NCBI GenBank assembly: GCA_025450855.1
Contig: JANWLL010000119.1
Span: 1-39,950, forward strand
DNA length: 39,950 nt
DNA from: Vulcanimicrobiia bacterium
GTDB taxonomy: Bacteria > Vulcanimicrobiota > Vulcanimicrobiia > Eremiobacterales > Eremiobacteraceae
Direction: 5' to 3'
Under the pieces are notes generated by a model. That model did no database searches, was not told the origin of the DNA, and saw only the letters and a list, made by a program, of their open reading frames with translations. Within the stretch, counting starts at the first letter, position 1, and each line of letters starts with the position of its first letter. Positions 19,486 through 32,508 of the stretch are shown here, one piece after another. A program made the translations under genes and the position numbers.

Positions 19486-20877
19486 TCAGCGCGGGTAGAG
19501 CGGCAACGCGCCGGCGAGGATGGCGCGCGCGATCGGCGCCGACACGACGCCGCCGTACCCCGCGTTCTCGACGACGACCGCGACGACGAGCCTCGGTGCT
19601 TCCGCCGGCGCGAAGCACACGAACCAAGCATCCGGCGGCCCACCGAGATGCGTCGCGGTGCCCGTCTTGCCCGCGACCGTCACGTTCGGCAGCGCGGCTG
19701 CCGTGCCCGTGCCGTATCGCACGGCTGCGATCATCATCGTGCGGACTTCATCTGCGGTTTCCGCCGATATGACGAGCGCCCCTGTCGGCGGCGGAATCGT
19801 GACCGGCGGCTTGCCCCGCACGCGTATCTGCTTGACGAACTGCGGCGGTTCGAGCACGCCGCCGTTCGCGATCGTCGAACCGATGAGCGCCATGCGCAGC
19901 GGCGTCACGACGAGGCTGCCCTGACCGAACGACATCTGCGCGAGCTCCGAGTCGATGATAGAGTTCTGCGGCGGCACGTTGTCTTGGACGACGGAGACGG
20001 GCGTGTCGAGCGGCTCGCCGACGCCGAAGCGCTTGAGGTATTCGTAGAAGCCGGGCGCGCCGAGCTTCACACCGATTTGCGCGAAGTCGACGTTGCTCGA
20101 CAGCGCGAACGCGCCGGTCACCGACTGCGTTCCCGTCACCTCATCCTCGTCGTTGCGGATGCGAAAACCGTCGATGAGGAAGTAGCCGGGGTCGTAGAAG
20201 TCGTCGTCGGGTGTGACCGCCCCGGCGTCGAGCGCCGCGCTCGCGGTGAACATCTTGAACGTCGACCCGGGTGGGTAGAGCCCCGCGACGCCGCGGTCGA
20301 GCAGCGGCGCGTCGGACCGGTCGCGCAAGCCCTTCCAATCCTTTTCGAGGCGGTTCGGATCGAACGTCGGCCGGCTGACGATCGCGAGCACCGCCCCGGT
20401 CCTGGGATCCAACACGACTGCCGCGCCACGGATGTTTTGGGGCAGCGCGCGGTCGACGACCGCGGCGATGTCGCCGCGGAGCGTGAGGACGACGTCGCCG
20501 CCACGGCTCGAACCCGACGCTCTCGATGAGTCGAACGGAGCGAGCATCGATCCCGAACCCGCCGACTTCGACGAGACGATCGAGTCGAGCCCGGCTTCCA
20601 GGCCGGATTCGCCGTAGACAGGCGAGGCATAACCGACGAGCTGCGCGAGCGCGCTGCCGGCGCTATACGCGCGACGCTCGCCGCGGCTTTGCGCGAGCGG
20701 TATGCCGGACGAGTCGAAGAGCGTGCCGCGCTGCGAGATCGACACGCTATGACGAGGGTCACCCTCATGGCTTTCGATGAAGCTGCGCTGCGCGATCTGC
20801 ACGCGCGCGTCGGCGATGGCGAGCACGACGAACGCGACGACGAACCCGATCGCGACATGGATGAGCCGCGCGCGCAA
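19486..20877 (-). CDS. Penicillin-binding protein/transpeptidase (FtsI/PBP2 type); TTG start proposed at 20877
   Basis: LYPPGSTFKMFTASAAL (SxxK), GKTGTATHLGGPPDAWFVCFAP (KTG); earlier ATGs lie inside carB; N-terminal TM IHVAIGFVVAFVVLAIA. Confidence 0.88.
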   Translation of the reverse strand: MRARLIHVAIGFVVAFVVLAIADARVQIAQRSFIESHEGDPRHSVSISQRGTLFDSSGIPLAQSRGERRAYSAGSALAQLVGYASPVYGESGLEAGLDSIVSSKSAGSGSMLAPFDSSRASGSSRGGDVVLTLRGDIAAVVDRALPQNIRGAAVVLDPRTGAVLAIVSRPTFDPNRLEKDWKGLRDRSDAPLLDRGVAGLYPPGSTFKMFTASAALDAGAVTPDDDFYDPGYFLIDGFRIRNDEDEVTGTQSVTGAFALSSNVDFAQIGVKLGAPGFYEYLKRFGVGEPLDTPVSVVQDNVPPQNSIIDSELAQMSFGQGSLVVTPLRMALIGSTIANGGVLEPPQFVKQIRVRGKPPVTIPPPTGALVISAETADEVRTMMIAAVRYGTGTAAALPNVTVAGKTGTATHLGGPPDAWFVCFAPAEAPRLVVAVVVENAGYGGVVSAPIARAILAGALPLYPR

Positions 20878-20887
20878 TGCCGTTGTC

Positions 20888-24126
<3,239 letters not shown>

Positions 24127-24130
<4 letters not shown>

Positions 24131-25212
24131 CGCGCGATCCTCGCGAGGAACTTGGCGAACAAACCGTACGCGTCGCCCGGCCCCGGCGACGCTTCTGGGT
24201 GGAACTGCACCGACTCGATCGGCAGCTCTTCGTGCCGCAAGCCTTCGTTGACGCCGTCGTTGAGGTTGACGAGCGTCTGCACGACGCTGCGGGGCAGCGA
24301 CGCTGCGTCGACCGCGTAGCCGTGGTTGTGCGCGGTGATGAGCACCTCGCCCGTGTCGCACCACCGGACGGGCTGGTTGCCGCCGCGGTGGCCGTACTTC
24401 ATCTTATATGTCTTCGCCCCGAGCGCGAGCGCTAGAAGCTGATGACCGAGGCAGATTCCGAATATAGGAAGCTTCTTGTGGTCGACGGCGCGCTTGAGGG
24501 TGTCGACGACGCGTCCGAGCTCGGACGGGTCTCCGGGTCCGTTGCTCACGACGAGGCCCGCCGGCTCGACGGCGAGGATCTCGTCGAACGACGAGTGGTA
24601 CGGCAGCTCGATGACTTCCGCGCCTGCCCGTGCCAGCGAGCCCGCTATGTTCAGCTTGACGCCACAATCGAGCAGCGCGACACGCAGCCGGCTGTTGCCG
24701 ATCTGCGCTTTCGACCGGACGCTGACGGCCTCGACGAGCTCCGGCGTTCCCAGCGGCTCTGTCATGTACTCGCGTAAGACGTCCTTAGCGCGAGCGACGG
24801 CGTCGTCGCCGACGGCGAGCACCGAGCGCATCGTCCCCGACTCGCGCAAGCGGATGACGAGCGAACGCGTGTCGACGTCTTCGATGCCGCGCACGTGCTC
24901 TGCGTCGAACCATTCGGGAAGCGAAGCGGTACTGCGCCAGTGGCTCGGGTGACGGCTGACGCGCTTGAAGACGCCTCCGGATGCGCAGATGTGATCGTGC
25001 TGCCGGACGGCCGGATCGATCCCGTAGTTGCCGATGAGCGGGTACGTGAACACGAGCAGCTGGCCGGCGTACGACGGATCGGTGAGCGCTTCTTCGTAGC
25101 CCGTCATCCCGGTGTAGAACACCGCCTCGCCGGTCGACGCGCCGTCCGGACCGATGCCGGTCCCTTCGAATGCGCTGCCGTCCGCGAGCAGCAGCACCGC
25201 ACGGCGGCTCAT
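24127..25212 (-). CDS. carA: Carbamoyl-phosphate synthase small (glutaminase) subunit
   Basis: LLLADGSAFEGTGIGPDGASTGEAVFYTGMTGYEE; GPGDPSELG; PIFGICLGHQLLALALGAKTYKMKYGHRGGNQPV. Confidence 0.97.
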
Positions 25213-26552
25213 GCCTTCACCGCACGTCGCGCAGCGTTCGGCCCCTGGAGCGGCCGGCCGCTTCTGTCGACTGCGTACACGATGGCGCCGCCCACAACGC
25301 TCATCGCCGGTTTGACGTCGAATGCCTGGCCGGAAAACGCCGTGGCGCGGCCCTTCGAAAGGAACGCCGCGGGGTCGACCGTCCATTGCCGTTCGAGATG
25401 CAGACCCGTGATGTCGGCCGGCGACCCGGGGGCGAGCGTACCGCCTTCGACGCCGAGCAGCCGCGCGACGTTCGTCGAGAAGTTGGCCACGAGCGTCGCG
25501 ATCGGGAGGTCGCGGAAGGTGTCGAACATCGCCGCGACCGCGGTCTCCAGCCCTGAAAAGCCCACGCAGGCATGCGAGAGCGGCGGTTCTTTATCATCGG
25601 GTGCGTGCGGCGCGTGATCGCTCGCGAAGATGTCGATCGTGCCGTCGACGACCGCGGCTTTGAGCGCTCGGACGTCGGTTGCGGACCGCAGGGGCGGGTT
25701 GACGCGCATCGACGCGTCGAAACCGAGGAGCTGGTCGTCGGTGCAGCGGACGTGGTGCGGCGTCGCTTCGCCGGATGCATCGACGCCGGTCGAGCGCGCC
25801 CACCGCAGGACGTCGATCGTCTCGCGCGCGCTGACGTGGCACAAGTGCCAACGCTTGCCGGTGACACGCGCGACGAGCAGGTCGCGCGCTGCGATCGCGG
25901 CTTCCGCGAGGTTCGGCGCGCCGGCGACGCCGAGCAGATCGCTGATCGCGCCTTCGTTCATGAGGGCGCCTTCGAAAGCCGGGTCATCGCAATGCGATAG
26001 GAACGGCTGCGGCAGGTCGGCGATGAGCCTGGCCGCGTGATACAAGGCCTTGAGCGACGCGGTCGTCGCGCCGTCGTCGGAAAATGCGACTGCGCCCGCT
26101 TTTGCCATGCCGCGCAGAGCCGCCATCGAGTCGCCGGCGCGCGCGATCGTGACGCTGCCGATCGGATAGCATCGCACTCCGCCGATCGCCTCGGCGGCGC
26201 GGATGAGCTGTGATACGGCTGACGCGCGGTCGATGGGCGGCCTCGTGTTCGGCATCGCAGCGACGGCGGTGAAACCGCCGGCAGCTGCAGCGGCAAGACC
26301 GGACTCGAGCGTTTCTTTTTGCGGATCGCCGGGATGGCGCAGATGGACGTGCGGATCGATGAAGCCGGGGCAGAGCACCATCCCCGCGCAGTCGACGCGC
26401 TCGGCGTCAAGATCCGGTTCCGCCGGCGCTCCGTCGATGATCGCGGCGATGACACCGTTGCGGACGGCGATCGTGCGGATCGCGTCAAGACCGAGCGTCG
26501 GATCGATGACGCGCGCGCCCACGAAGTCCCGGTTCGGTACGCGGTTTTTCAA
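25209..26552 (-). CDS. pyrC: Dihydroorotase
   Basis: GFIDPHVHLRHPGDPQKETLESGLAAAAAGGFTAVAAMPNTRPPID; FASDHAPHAPDDKE. Confidence 0.95.
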   Translation of the reverse strand: MKNRVPNRDFVGARVIDPTLGLDAIRTIAVRNGVIAAIIDGAPAEPDLDAERVDCAGMVLCPGFIDPHVHLRHPGDPQKETLESGLAAAAAGGFTAVAAMPNTRPPIDRASAVSQLIRAAEAIGGVRCYPIGSVTIARAGDSMAALRGMAKAGAVAFSDDGATTASLKALYHAARLIADLPQPFLSHCDDPAFEGALMNEGAISDLLGVAGAPNLAEAAIAARDLLVARVTGKRWHLCHVSARETIDVLRWARSTGVDASGEATPHHVRCTDDQLLGFDASMRVNPPLRSATDVRALKAAVVDGTIDIFASDHAPHAPDDKEPPLSHACVGFSGLETAVAAMFDTFRDLPIATLVANFSTNVARLLGVEGGTLAPGSPADITGLHLERQWTVDPAAFLSKGRATAFSGQAFDVKPAMSVVGGAIVYAVDRSGRPLQGPNAARRAVKA

Positions 26553-27478
26553 CGGGCGCCCACCGCAGCGGCGGCGCGCAAACAGCGCTCGAGCGCGGCC
26601 ATCCTGACGTAAACGCCGTTTTCCACTTGGCGTTCGATGCGGCTGCGCGGATCATCCATGAGCGCACCCGAGATCTCGACGCCGCGATTGACCGGACCAG
26701 GATGCATGATGATCGCCTGAGGCGCCATCCTCCCGACGCGCGCATCGTCGATGCCGTAGCCTTCCATGAGATCTTCCGCAGGCGGAAGCTCCGCGCCGTC
26801 GGCGCGCTCCTTTTGGATGCGGAGCAGCATGACCGCATCGGCGCGCGGCAGGCATGCGTCGAGGTCGGTCGACAGCTCGGCGAAGCCCCAGCCGGGTGAC
26901 GTGGGCGGGAGCAAGAGCGGAGGCGCGCACAGCGTCACGTGCGCTCCGAGGAGATGTGCGGCGCGCGCGCTCGACCGCGCGACCCTGCTGTGCCGGATGT
27001 CGCCGCTGATCACGAGCCGGCGCCCGTCGAGCGTGCCGAACTCCTCGACGAGCGTCATCGCGTCGAGCAGACCTTGGGTCGGGTGCGCGTGCCAGCCGTC
27101 GCCCGCGTTGAGGATCGCGGCGCTGAAGTGGCGCGCGAGCGCGTGCGGAAAACCGCTCTCGGAGTGCCGGACGACGAGCGCGTCAGCGCCGATCGCTTGG
27201 ATCGTCCGCATCGTGTCCTCGAGCGTCTCGCCTTTGCCGAGCGACGACGACTCGGGATGGAAATCGTGCCACGTGCCGCCGAGCTTGTGCGTCGCCTGCG
27301 CGAACGACGTCGCGGTGCGCGTGCTCGCCTCGAAGAACATGCCGACGACGATCTTGCCTTTGAGGCGCACCGACGCATCGGCGACACCGCGCTTGAACTC
27401 GAGCGCACGCTTTATCAACGCCTCGATGAGCGGCCGTTGCGCGTCATCGAGGTCGAGGAGCAAGCGATCCGCCGTCAT
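26549..27478 (-). CDS. pyrB: Aspartate carbamoyltransferase catalytic subunit
   Basis: VVGMFFEASTRTATSFAQATHKLGG; NAGDGWHAHPTQGLLDAMT; IMHPGPVNRGVEI. Confidence 0.95.
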   Translation of the reverse strand: MTADRLLLDLDDAQRPLIEALIKRALEFKRGVADASVRLKGKIVVGMFFEASTRTATSFAQATHKLGGTWHDFHPESSSLGKGETLEDTMRTIQAIGADALVVRHSESGFPHALARHFSAAILNAGDGWHAHPTQGLLDAMTLVEEFGTLDGRRLVISGDIRHSRVARSSARAAHLLGAHVTLCAPPLLLPPTSPGWGFAELSTDLDACLPRADAVMLLRIQKERADGAELPPAEDLMEGYGIDDARVGRMAPQAIIMHPGPVNRGVEISGALMDDPRSRIERQVENGVYVRMAALERCLRAAAAVGAR

Positions 27479-28029
27479 GCCGCTTCGCAGATGACGACGC
27501 GATCGGCGTCGTCCGGCTCCGGACGAAGTTCGACGACCACCCTTTCGTCCGATGCCGTCGGCACGAACTTGCCGACGTAGTCGGCCTGGATGGGCAGCTC
27601 CCGCAAGCCGCGGTCGATGAGGACGCACAACCGGACGGCGCGCGGCCGCCCGAGGTCGGTGATCGCGTCGAGCGCCGAGCGCACGGTGCGGCCGGTGAAG
27701 AGAACATCGTCGATGATGACGACGTCCTTGCCGGTCACGTCGCTCGATATGTCGCTCTCGGGCATCTCGCGCGGCGCGTCGTCATCGCGATAGAGGGTGA
27801 TGTTGAGGAAACCGGTCTGCACGGTGACGCCGGTGCGGCGTTTGATCTCGGCCTGGATACGGCGCGCGAGGTTTTCGCCGCCCTTGCGGATACCGATGAG
27901 GACGAGGTCGCGCGTCGCGCCGGTCGGCTCGATGATCTGATGCGTGAGGCGTTCGACGGTGCGCTGAAGCTCGGCAGATGAAAACACGACGAGCTTTTCC
28001 CGCAGCGTGGGCGCTTTCGTCGTGGCCAT
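27475..28029 (-). CDS. pyrR: Bifunctional pyr operon regulator / uracil phosphoribosyltransferase PyrR
   Basis: RLTHQIIEPTGATRDLVLIGIRKGGENLARRIQ; PRPP loop VVIIDDVLFTGRTVRSALDAI; start ATG 28029 (upstream in-frame GTG at 28053). Confidence 0.94.
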   Translation of the reverse strand: MATTKAPTLREKLVVFSSAELQRTVERLTHQIIEPTGATRDLVLIGIRKGGENLARRIQAEIKRRTGVTVQTGFLNITLYRDDDAPREMPESDISSDVTGKDVVIIDDVLFTGRTVRSALDAITDLGRPRAVRLCVLIDRGLRELPIQADYVGKFVPTASDERVVVELRPEPDDADRVVICEAA

Positions 28030-28078
28030 GAGCGGTCGTCTTCGTCGCCCCACGGCTGCGGCCCTGTGCCTCGGTTGT

Positions 28079-28114
28079 GTAGCGGTCGAGCTTCAGCTCG
28101 ACCGGAGACGACCT
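28079..28114 (+). repeat. Dispersed palindromic element, copy 4 (left half of composite element)
   Basis: GTAGCGGTCGAGCTTCAGCTCGACCGGAGACGACCT; 34/36 identical to copy 7. Confidence 0.88.
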
Positions 28115-28140
28115 TCCATTTTACGGTTCGACGCCCAGGT

Positions 28141-28176
28141 CAGGCCGCGGCGGTCGAGCTGAAGCTCGACCGCTAC
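28141..28176 (-). repeat. Dispersed palindromic element, copy 5 (right half of composite element)
   Basis: CAGGCCGCGGCGGTCGAGCTGAAGCTCGACCGCTAC; 35/36 identical to copy 3; its last 26 nt are the exact reverse complement of 28079-28104. Confidence 0.88.
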
Positions 28177-28188
28177 GCAATCATCAGG

Positions 28189-30822
28189 CTAGAGAGTGGC
28201 GCGGCGCTCGCTGGCGAGTTCGAGCGAACCTCTGAGCTCTTCGAGCCGCCGGCGTTCACCCTCGACGACCTCGGCCGGCGCTTTGCGCACGAAACCATCG
28301 GAAGCGAGCTTCCGCTCGATGACGTCGATCTCGCGGTCGGTCTTCTCTATCTCCTTGTCGAGTGACGTGCGCTCGCGCTCGATGACCGCGGCGTCGACCG
28401 GCAGGAACACTTGCGCCGTGCCGAGGCGTCTCGACAACGCGCTCTCCGGCTTCGGGAACTCGCCGTCGCCGATCGCCCGCACAGCGCTTGCGCGGCCGAG
28501 ACGCTCGACGATCTCGGTCTCCCGCTGGAGCAAGCCGATAAGTTCGGGCGACGCGCCGTCGACGAAGACGTCACGGAGTTCGCGGTACGGAAGCTTCGGT
28601 ACGCCGCGCAGGGCGAGCACCGCGTCGACGAACCCGAGCACCTGCGCCATGTCGGAGCGAGCGCCTCTGTCGATCCAGGCGGCAGCGCCGTCCGGCCACG
28701 CGGACTTGCCGATGCGCGGCACTTCGTGCGGCAGCCGCTGCCACAGCTCTTCGGTGATGAACGGCATGATCGGATGAAGCAGCTGGAGCGCGCCGCTCAG
28801 CACGCGGCCGAGGATGCAAGCGCGCGTCGGTGCGCGGTCCTTCGCGATCTCGATATAGACGTCGCACACCTCGTTCCAGACGAAGGTGCGGATCGCGTCC
28901 GACGCTTCGGAGAAGTCGAAGTCGCGGTAAGCGGCGTCGACTCGCTGGACCGTTTGCGCGAGCGCGTCTAAGATGTAGCGGTCGGCAAGCGTCAGTTGGA
29001 CGTCAGGGCACGAGAGCGGTTCGCGCGCCTCGCCGAGCTCGGGAAAAGTCGTCAGGGCGAAGCGGACCGCTTGCCACAGCTTGTTGCAGAACTTGCGCGC
29101 GTCGTCGCAGCGGCCGACGGCGAAGCGGACGTCTTGTCCGGCGTGCATCTGATTGACGATGCCGAACCGCGTCGCGTCGGCGCCGTAATCGCGGACGAGG
29201 TCGAGCGGATCGAGACCGGTACCGAGCGACTTGCTCATGCGCCGGCCCTGTTCATCAAGGATGACGGGCGTGACGAGGACGGTCGAGAACGGCTCGCGAC
29301 CCATGAAATGGATGCCGAGCATGACCATGCGCGAAACCCAGAGGAAGATGATCTCGCGCGCGGTGACGAGCACCTGCGTCGGATACCAGACCTCGAGCTC
29401 CTTCGTCTTCTCAGGCCAGCCGAGGATCGAGAACGGCCATAGGCCCGAGGAGAACCACGTGTCGAGCGTGTCCTCGTCGCGGCGCAGGTCCGTGCGGTCG
29501 CACGTCGCGCACTTCTCCGGCTCGGCCTGCGCGACCGTCGCGTGATCGTCGCCGCAGTACCAGACCGGCAGCCGGTGGCCCCACCAGATTTGGCGCGATA
29601 TATTCCAATCGCGGATGCCCTCGAGCCAATCTTCGTATGTCTTCTGGTAGCGCTCGGGGACAAAACGGACGCGACCCTCGCGCGACGCGGCGAGCGCCGG
29701 CTCCGCGAGCGGTTTCATCTTGACGAACCATTGCAGCGACAGGAGCGGCTCGATCGGCGTGTCGCACCGATAGCAGATCCCGATCGACATCGAGTGTGCC
29801 TCTTCGCGGACGAGCAGACCGCGTTCGCGAAGGCGCCGGGCGGCGAGCTCGCGCGCGTCGAAGCGGTCGAGCCCCGCGAATTCGGGCTCGACGTCGCCGG
29901 TGAGCTTCGCATCGAAGCCGATGACGGACGGCTGCGGCAAACCGCGGCGTTCGCCGATCTCGTTGTCGGTGAAATCGTGGCCCGGCGTGATCTTGAGCGC
30001 GCCGGTGCCGAACTCGCGCTCGACGGCGGCGTCCGCGATGACGGGGATTGGCGCCGGCGACAGCGGGCGCATGACGTGCTTGCCGATGAGCGGCTTGTAG
30101 CGATCGTCGTCGGGGTGGACGGCGACCGCGACGTCGGCGAAGATCGTCTCTGGGCGCGTCGTCGCGATGAAGGCGTCGGGAGCGCCGTCGACGCCGGCGT
30201 AGCGGACGAAATAGAGCGTGCCCTGACGCTCCTCCCGTTCGACTTCGCTATCAGATAACGTCGACGCGCAACGCGGGCACCAGTTGATGAGTCGCGTGCC
30301 CCGGTAGATGAGCCCCTCGGCGTATAGGTCGACGAACACCTTGAGGACGGCGCGACTCATGCCCTCGTCCATCGTGAAGCGGTCGCGATCCCAATCGGGT
30401 CCGAAGCCGAGCGCGCGGAATTGTTGGTAGAGGACGTCGCCGTATTCGCGCCGCCACTCCCATACGCGAGCGATGAACGCGTCGCGGCCGAGGTCGTGCC
30501 GCGTCTTGCCTTCCTTCGCGAGCTCTTTCTCGACGACGTTCTGCGTCGCGATCGCCGCGTGATCTTGACCGGGCAGCCAGACGGCGTTCCGGCCGCGCAT
30601 GCGGTTCCAGCGGACGAGGATATCTTGCGGCGTGTACGTCGAGCCGTGCCCCATGTGGGCGCGGCCGGTGATGTTCGGCGGAGGCATGGCGATGACGAAC
30701 GGCTTGAGATCGGGATCCGGCTCGGCGTGGAAGGCTTTCTCAGCTTCCCAGATCTCGTACCATCGTCGTTCGATCGCGGCCGGATCGTACTTGTCGAGCA
30801 TCGGCGCGCGCAGCTCGGTCAT
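28189..30822 (-). CDS. valS: Valyl-tRNA synthetase
   Basis: PPPNITGRAHMGHG (HIGH box), GRRMSKSLGTGLDPLDLV (KMSKS), WFVKMKPLAEPAL, C-terminal coiled coil. Confidence 0.97.
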   Translation of the reverse strand: MTELRAPMLDKYDPAAIERRWYEIWEAEKAFHAEPDPDLKPFVIAMPPPNITGRAHMGHGSTYTPQDILVRWNRMRGRNAVWLPGQDHAAIATQNVVEKELAKEGKTRHDLGRDAFIARVWEWRREYGDVLYQQFRALGFGPDWDRDRFTMDEGMSRAVLKVFVDLYAEGLIYRGTRLINWCPRCASTLSDSEVEREERQGTLYFVRYAGVDGAPDAFIATTRPETIFADVAVAVHPDDDRYKPLIGKHVMRPLSPAPIPVIADAAVEREFGTGALKITPGHDFTDNEIGERRGLPQPSVIGFDAKLTGDVEPEFAGLDRFDARELAARRLRERGLLVREEAHSMSIGICYRCDTPIEPLLSLQWFVKMKPLAEPALAASREGRVRFVPERYQKTYEDWLEGIRDWNISRQIWWGHRLPVWYCGDDHATVAQAEPEKCATCDRTDLRRDEDTLDTWFSSGLWPFSILGWPEKTKELEVWYPTQVLVTAREIIFLWVSRMVMLGIHFMGREPFSTVLVTPVILDEQGRRMSKSLGTGLDPLDLVRDYGADATRFGIVNQMHAGQDVRFAVGRCDDARKFCNKLWQAVRFALTTFPELGEAREPLSCPDVQLTLADRYILDALAQTVQRVDAAYRDFDFSEASDAIRTFVWNEVCDVYIEIAKDRAPTRACILGRVLSGALQLLHPIMPFITEELWQRLPHEVPRIGKSAWPDGAAAWIDRGARSDMAQVLGFVDAVLALRGVPKLPYRELRDVFVDGASPELIGLLQRETEIVERLGRASAVRAIGDGEFPKPESALSRRLGTAQVFLPVDAAVIERERTSLDKEIEKTDREIDVIERKLASDGFVRKAPAEVVEGERRRLEELRGSLELASERRATL

Positions 30823-30875
30823 GGCCCCGAAGTTCGGTCGAGACCGCGCGCACCCTGCGCGGCGCCTGGAGGCGC

Positions 30876-32498
30876 TTAGCTACACGGGTTGCTCCCACAG
30901 TCGGTCCAGCCGACGATGGTGTAGCTCGAAAGGCTCGGATAGAACGGCGGCGAGTTCGTCTGGAAGCGGGAATCCCACGTGTAGCTGTCCGCCCAGCCGT
31001 TCACCAGGTGGCCGTTGTTCGAATTGAAGACGCCGAGCGGGCTGATATAGTTGTTCACCATGCTGCCGTACACGAGGAGCGGGCCTTTCTTCGGGATGTT
31101 GCCCGGACTTTGCCCTTGGTCCGTCTCGAAGGTCCCCTGTTTCGTGTTCTGGTGGGCGTAGTCGTACGAGTTGCCCGCGAAGACCGCGGCCTCGATCGTG
31201 AGGTTCGCCGGCGCGTTTGACGCGACTTCGACGTTGTGACCGATGATGCCGAGCATGTCCGTGCTCTGACAGCCGCAGCTCTGCGGGTCGTGCTCGTAGT
31301 TGATGTTGCCGCTGATCGTGATATTGTTCTCTGCCGAGTTCTCGTTGTCGTCGTTCGTCGCGATGGTCTGCTGGCCGTTGACCGTGCCTGAGAGCGAGGT
31401 CACGTCGCCGTTGACGAAGATCGCGCCGTTCGCGCTCGCGCCGGAGACGCTCGATCCCGCACCCGAGGGGACGCCGGAGTACGTGGACGTCTTGCCGTTC
31501 TCGACGACCGTCGTCGTGTTCGCGTAGTAGTCGACGGTGACGGTCACTTGAGATGTGATCGGGGTGCTGCCCGTGCCGGGTTTGAAGGTCATCGTCTCGG
31601 TCGTCGCAGTCGACGAGAACGATAGGTTCGTACTGCCGTTCACGTAGATGCCGGTGACGAGCGCGCCGGTGTTCGTCGAATTCGCAGCGTTGTCGTTGAC
31701 GTAGACGTCATGCGTCGACTCCGACGGCATCGACGAGCCGTTCCCGGCAATGCCGGTGAGCGCTTCGGTCGCTATGATCGAACCCGCCGCGTCGGGCGGG
31801 AAACTGATCGGCTGGTTCGTCTGCTTGAACCACGACGACCCATGCGAGTCGACGGAGGCCCAGTCGTTTTGCGAATTCGGCGGTTGGTTTCCGCCGTTCG
31901 GCTGTGCCCACGCGAGCGTTCCTTCGACGGTCACTTTGTCCTCGAAGATCGAAGCGAGCCCGTTCTGCCACCAGATGTTCACCGGATCGCTGGCGCCGCC
32001 GCCGAGGTAGACCCGGCCGTTGAACTGCATGAGTCCTGAGACGAAGTAGTTTCCCGGCGCGTTCGCCCAGCCGGCATAGTTGTAGTCCGCGAAAGAGTCC
32101 TCGAGCGACAGGGCCTCGACGTATCGCGTGTAGCCCTCGGACGAAAGCCCCTCGGACTGCATGAGGTACGTCCGCCGGTTGTTGACGACGTTATGGTTCA
32201 AGATCGTCGCGATGTACGACGGCTTCAGCCCGTTCGGATCGGCGGGGAAGTAGTATTGAGGCGGCGCGACCGCGAGGCCGGGGCTCGACAGCTCTTCTTC
32301 CGCGACGAGCTGCTGGATGCCGGCATCCGCAAGGTAGAGCGCCCGGTTGTCGAAGCCCGTGTACGCGACGTTGCGCAGCTCTTGGGTCACCAGCGTCGCA
32401 AGCCCGCCGACGAGAAGGAGCATGACGACGAGGAGCAAGAGCGCCATCGGCAACGCGAACCCTCGCTTTCGGTTTTCTCTTGCACGGACGTTCAACAT
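30876..32498 (-). CDS. PilX-like / DUF4900-like large minor pilin or pilus-assembly protein
   Basis: NRKRGFALPMALLLLVVMLLLVGGLATLVTQELRN...ALYLADAGIQQLVAEEE; long Asn/Ser/Thr/Gly-rich secreted region. Confidence 0.75.
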   Translation of the reverse strand: MLNVRARENRKRGFALPMALLLLVVMLLLVGGLATLVTQELRNVAYTGFDNRALYLADAGIQQLVAEEELSSPGLAVAPPQYYFPADPNGLKPSYIATILNHNVVNNRRTYLMQSEGLSSEGYTRYVEALSLEDSFADYNYAGWANAPGNYFVSGLMQFNGRVYLGGGASDPVNIWWQNGLASIFEDKVTVEGTLAWAQPNGGNQPPNSQNDWASVDSHGSSWFKQTNQPISFPPDAAGSIIATEALTGIAGNGSSMPSESTHDVYVNDNAANSTNTGALVTGIYVNGSTNLSFSSTATTETMTFKPGTGSTPITSQVTVTVDYYANTTTVVENGKTSTYSGVPSGAGSSVSGASANGAIFVNGDVTSLSGTVNGQQTIATNDDNENSAENNITISGNINYEHDPQSCGCQSTDMLGIIGHNVEVASNAPANLTIEAAVFAGNSYDYAHQNTKQGTFETDQGQSPGNIPKKGPLLVYGSMVNNYISPLGVFNSNNGHLVNGWADSYTWDSRFQTNSPPFYPSLSSYTIVGWTDCGSNPCS

Positions 32499-32508
32499 GC
32501 TCGTAACC

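Noticed and set aside
26549-27478. PyrB STRTATSFA (instead of common STRTRxSFE) as inactive aspartate carbamoyltransferase
   Set aside because: The core STRT residues are intact and other motifs (HPTQ, HPGPVNRG) are present; this looks like ordinary family variation.
28030-28078. Classical PyrR-binding antiterminator/attenuator in the pyrR leader
   Set aside because: No convincing match to the known Bacillus PyrR binding-loop consensus or a T-tailed terminator was seen.
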